DNA of 64,000 bases from an uncultured Aquimarina sp. (GTDB taxonomy: Bacteria; Bacteroidota; Bacteroidia; Flavobacteriales; Flavobacteriaceae): contig CANMWA010000016.1 in NCBI GenBank assembly GCA_947501475.1, positions 21,444-85,443 of the forward strand. The letters run 5' to 3'. Each line of letters starts with the position of its first letter. The stretch's first letter is position 1. The notes below the pieces were generated by a model. It did not search any database. It was given only the letters and a program-made list of their open reading frames with translations, and had not been told where the DNA came from. Positions 61,198 to 64,000 of this stretch are shown one piece after another. Position numbers and translations under genes: made by a program.

Positions 61198-63873
61198 AGG
61201 AAGTACTTAAAGCTTTCAGGTCTTGAGCCAATGATCGTTTCTGCTGAAACGAATTTTATTAATGTTGGAGAACGAACCAATGTAGCTGGATCTCGTAAGT
61301 TCTTACGTTTGGTCAAGGAAGAAAAATTTGATGAAGCTTTGGCTATAGCAAGGCATCAGGTAGAAGGAGGAGCACAAGTTATCGATATCAATATGGATGA
61401 CGGTTTGATCGATGGTAAAGAAGCCATGGTTAGATTCTTAAATCTCATTATGGCAGAACCCGATATTGCCAGAGTGCCTATTATGATTGATAGTTCTAAA
61501 TGGGAAATCATCGAAGCCGGTCTGCAGGTTGTGCAAGGAAAATGTGTGGTGAATTCTATAAGCCTTAAAGAAGGTGAAGAAGAGTTTATAAAACACGCCA
61601 AAGCAATTAAGAGATATGGCGCTGCGGTTATTGTAATGGCATTTGATGAGGTAGGGCAAGCAGATAACTATGACCGCCGTTTAGAAATTTCTAAAAGATC
61701 GTATGATATTCTTGTCAATCAAGTGAATTTTCCTCCAGAAGATATCATCTTTGATTTAAATATATTTCCGGTGGCTACAGGAATGGAAGAACATCGCAAA
61801 AATGCGATTGATTTTATTGAAGCCACTAGATGGGTCCGTGAGAATCTTCCTCATTGTAGTGTAAGTGGTGGGGTAAGCAATGTCTCTTTCTCTTTTAGAG
61901 GTAATAATACCGTTCGCGAGGCAATGCATTCTGTGTTTCTATACCATGCGATAAAAGCAGGTATGAATATGGGTATCGTAAACCCTGCAATGCTCGAAAT
62001 ATATGATGATATCCCTAAAGACTTATTAGAGCACGTAGAAGATGTAATCCTAGATAGAAAAGATGATGCTACCGAACGATTGTTGGATTTTGCAGAAACC
62101 GTTGTTGGCACAAGTAAAGAAAAAACAGTTGACCTCTCCTGGAGAGAAGAACCGTTACAAAATAGAATTACAAGAGCCCTTGTAAAAGGAATAGATCAAT
62201 ATATCGTCGAAGATGTAGAAGAAGCACGACAAAATGCAGATAAGCCTATTGAAGTTATAGAAGGAAATTTAATGGCTGGTATGAACGTTGTAGGCGATCT
62301 ATTTGGATCTGGTAAAATGTTTTTACCTCAAGTAGTAAAATCTGCTCGAGTAATGAAAAAAGCAGTGGCTTATTTACTTCCGTACATAGAAGAAGAGAAA
62401 AAGAAAAACCCCAAAGCAGTAGAAGGAAACAGCTCTAATGGGCGTATTTTAATGGCTACTGTAAAAGGAGATGTTCATGATATTGGTAAGAATATAGTCT
62501 CGGTTGTCTTAGGATGTAATAACTATGAGATTGTAGATATGGGGGTAATGGTACCGCCAGAAAAAATAATTCAGACTGCAATTGATGAGCAGGTAGATAT
62601 TATTGGATTGAGCGGTTTGATTACACCTTCACTAGATGAAATGGTGTATTTGGCCAAAGAAATGGAACGTAGAAATTTTAAAGTTCCATTATTGATTGGA
62701 GGCGCGACTACATCAAAAGCACATACAGCAGTCAAAATCGACACGCAATATAAAAATGCCGTAGTGCATGTAAATGACGCTTCTAGAGCAGTAACCGTAG
62801 TTGGAGACTTGTTAAATAAAAGAAGTAACCAGAAATATGTTGGAGCCCTTAAAGAGGATTATGAAAAATTCAGAGAAGGGTTTTTAAAGCGAACTAAGAA
62901 GAAAGAATATCTAAGTATTGAAGAAGCTCGTAAAAATAAATATGCAATCGATTGGCAAAATTCTGAAATCAAAAAGCCAAACACACTTGGGATTCAGGTC
63001 ATCGAAGACTTTGATTTAAAAAAATTAGAACCCTTTATTGATTGGACTCCATTCTTTAGATCTTGGGATTTACATGGTAAGTATCCTGCTATTCTAACAG
63101 ATGAAGTTGTAGGCGAACAAGCCACTTCATTATTTAAAGATGCACAAGAATTATTGCAACGAATATTTAAAGAAAAGTTATTAGGAGCCAAGGCTGTTTA
63201 TGGTTTGTTCGAAGCAAATATGATACATGATGATGATATCGAAGTATCACATGAGAATGAAAATTTTAAATTCAGAACACTACGCCAGCAGCTAAAAAAA
63301 CATGCCGGGAAACCAAATTTTGCATTATCAGATTTTGTAGCGCCAAAAGAAAGCGGAATTCAAGATTATGTAGGATGTTTTTGTGTAACCACTGGATTTG
63401 GAACCAAAGAGTTGGCAGAAAAATTTGAAGCTGATTTTGATGACTATAATTCGATTATGATAAAAGCACTAGCAGATCGTTTGGCAGAAGCTTTTGCAGA
63501 ATATTTACACAAAAAAGTACGAACTGAAGACTGGGGGTATGCAAGTGAAGAAAATTTAAGTAATCAGGAGCTAATCAAAGAAGAATATAAAGGAATTAGG
63601 CCAGCACCAGGGTATCCAGCGTGCCCCGACCATCTTGAAAAACTCACGATTTGGGAGTTGTTAGAGGTAAAAGAACGAATCGGAGTTGAACTCACAGAAA
63701 GTATGGCTATGTGGCCAGCAGCATCGGTATCGGGATATTATTTTGGTAATTCTGAAGCGAGATATTTTGGATTAGGAAAAATAAAAGAAGATCAAGTAAA
63801 AGATTTTGCAGAACGAAAAGATATAGATTTTGAATATGCCAAAAAATGGTTGAACCCTAATCTACAAGATTGA
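61144..63873 (+). CDS. metH: Methionine synthase part 2: folate-, cobalamin- and SAM-binding domains
   Basis: 909 residues. Pterin-binding domain (NVGERTNVAGSRKFLRL, IDINMDDGLIDGKEAM) first, then the cobalamin cap and B12 domain with DxHxxG at Asp443-Val-His445-Asp-Ile-Gly448, then the SAM-binding reactivation domain (RPAPGYPACPDH, PAASVSGYYFGN). It transfers the methyl of 5-methyltetrahydrofolate to the homocysteine held by MetH1. The first roughly 19 residues, including a Ser-Thr-Ile-Asn-Gln-Gln-Pro-Ser stretch, are read from the inserted element's right repeat. Confidence 0.93.
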   Translation: MIENKSQDLSTINQQPSTRKYLKLSGLEPMIVSAETNFINVGERTNVAGSRKFLRLVKEEKFDEALAIARHQVEGGAQVIDINMDDGLIDGKEAMVRFLNLIMAEPDIARVPIMIDSSKWEIIEAGLQVVQGKCVVNSISLKEGEEEFIKHAKAIKRYGAAVIVMAFDEVGQADNYDRRLEISKRSYDILVNQVNFPPEDIIFDLNIFPVATGMEEHRKNAIDFIEATRWVRENLPHCSVSGGVSNVSFSFRGNNTVREAMHSVFLYHAIKAGMNMGIVNPAMLEIYDDIPKDLLEHVEDVILDRKDDATERLLDFAETVVGTSKEKTVDLSWREEPLQNRITRALVKGIDQYIVEDVEEARQNADKPIEVIEGNLMAGMNVVGDLFGSGKMFLPQVVKSARVMKKAVAYLLPYIEEEKKKNPKAVEGNSSNGRILMATVKGDVHDIGKNIVSVVLGCNNYEIVDMGVMVPPEKIIQTAIDEQVDIIGLSGLITPSLDEMVYLAKEMERRNFKVPLLIGGATTSKAHTAVKIDTQYKNAVVHVNDASRAVTVVGDLLNKRSNQKYVGALKEDYEKFREGFLKRTKKKEYLSIEEARKNKYAIDWQNSEIKKPNTLGIQVIEDFDLKKLEPFIDWTPFFRSWDLHGKYPAILTDEVVGEQATSLFKDAQELLQRIFKEKLLGAKAVYGLFEANMIHDDDIEVSHENENFKFRTLRQQLKKHAGKPNFALSDFVAPKESGIQDYVGCFCVTTGFGTKELAEKFEADFDDYNSIMIKALADRLAEAFAEYLHKKVRTEDWGYASEENLSNQELIKEEYKGIRPAPGYPACPDHLEKLTIWELLEVKERIGVELTESMAMWPAASVSGYYFGNSEARYFGLGKIKEDQVKDFAERKDIDFEYAKKWLNPNLQD

Positions 63874-63900
63874 TTTAGGCTAAGTTATAAAAGGCTATAT

Positions 63901-63930
63901 AGCTTCGTGTCTGCTTGCAGACACGAAGCT
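63901..63930. terminator. Hairpin after metH2
   Basis: Perfect 13-bp arms AGCTTCGTGTCTG and CAGACACGAAGCT with a 4-base loop. No immediate T-run, but T5 tracts recur in the tandem repeat that follows. It probably ends the metH transcript. Confidence 0.65.
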
Positions 63931-64000
63931 CCGAGGTTGTTTTTCGAAGCTCCGAGGTTGTTTTTCGAAGCTCCGAGGTTGTTTTTCGAAGCTCCGAGGT
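63924..64000. repeat. 21-bp tandem repeat array at the window edge
   Basis: Three identical units CGAAGCTCCGAGGTTGTTTTT (63924-63944, 63945-63965, 63966-63986) and 14 bases of a fourth, cut off by the window. The first seven bases form the 3' arm of the preceding hairpin. Total copy number is unknown. Confidence 0.9.

Noticed and set aside
63924..64000. CRISPR array at the window edge.
   Set aside because: Units are direct 21-base tandem copies with no spacers between them and no cas genes nearby.
1..64000. tRNA, rRNA and transposase genes.
   Set aside because: No cloverleaf-like, rRNA-like or transposase-like sequence was recognised on either strand; a dedicated scan could still find a short tRNA.

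Overview
The window looks like a chromosomal segment from a marine Flavobacteriaceae bacterium (phylum Bacteroidota). The evidence is very AT-rich DNA, Bacteroidota-type promoters (TAnnTTTG at -7), a type IX secretion sorting domain, a K+-dependent membrane pyrophosphatase, a methionine synthase split into two genes, and many proteins with Gln-capped signal peptides typical of this family. An Aquimarina-like genus is a guess from general resemblance, not shown. I found no rRNA, tRNA, CRISPR array, transposase or prophage.

Layout. 0.2-8.8 kb: an S24-type repressor with clear operator palindromes over its own promoter, an App1-type phosphatase, membrane and soluble pyrophosphatases, a large outer-membrane DUF5686 protein and pyruvate dehydrogenase E1 beta. 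9.0-13.2 kb: electron transfer flavoprotein etfBA, separated from pdhB by a perfect 12+12 bp dyad, then a bifunctional-nuclease-family protein and a nucleoside transporter. 13.3-23.5 kb: thyA, a TonB-like protein, an ergothioneine pair (egtB, egtD), an AraC-type membrane regulator, a class V aminotransferase, a dihydrofolate reductase fused to a membrane domain, a fructosamine-kinase-family gene and fabD. 23.6-36.8 kb: mostly minus-strand housekeeping and accessory enzymes (dehalogenase-like hydrolase, NUDIX, HIT, beta-lactamase-like, amidohydrolase, sugar aminotransferase, secreted lipase), waaA and a deoxynucleoside kinase. 37-41.7 kb: small membrane and secreted proteins, including a pair of unrecognised paralogues.

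41.9-63.9 kb is a sulfur and methionine supercluster. metK (minus strand) has a long structured leader. A SAM-I (S-box) riboswitch precedes metY-metX-hom-osmC-metZ. A sulfate-assimilation operon follows (DUF2061, cysH, cysD, cysN, sulfite reductase, siroheme genes, ferredoxin reductase) and then a 2Fe-2S ferredoxin. A second SAM-I riboswitch precedes the split methionine synthase metH1/metH2. Together these genes take sulfate to sulfide, make O-acetylhomoserine and homocysteine, and methylate it to methionine, which MetK turns into SAM; SAM then represses through the two riboswitches.

The most unusual structure is a small mobile-looking unit: a four-helix-bundle (23S rRNA intervening-sequence type) protein gene bounded by imperfect 36-bp inverted repeats and lodged exactly between the two metH genes. 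Its repeats supply the last residues of MetH1 and the first residues of MetH2. A second copy of the same ends, without the gene, lies between cysD and cysN. Other dispersed palindromic repeats sit in the ferredoxin and metH leaders, and a 21-bp tandem array runs off the right edge.
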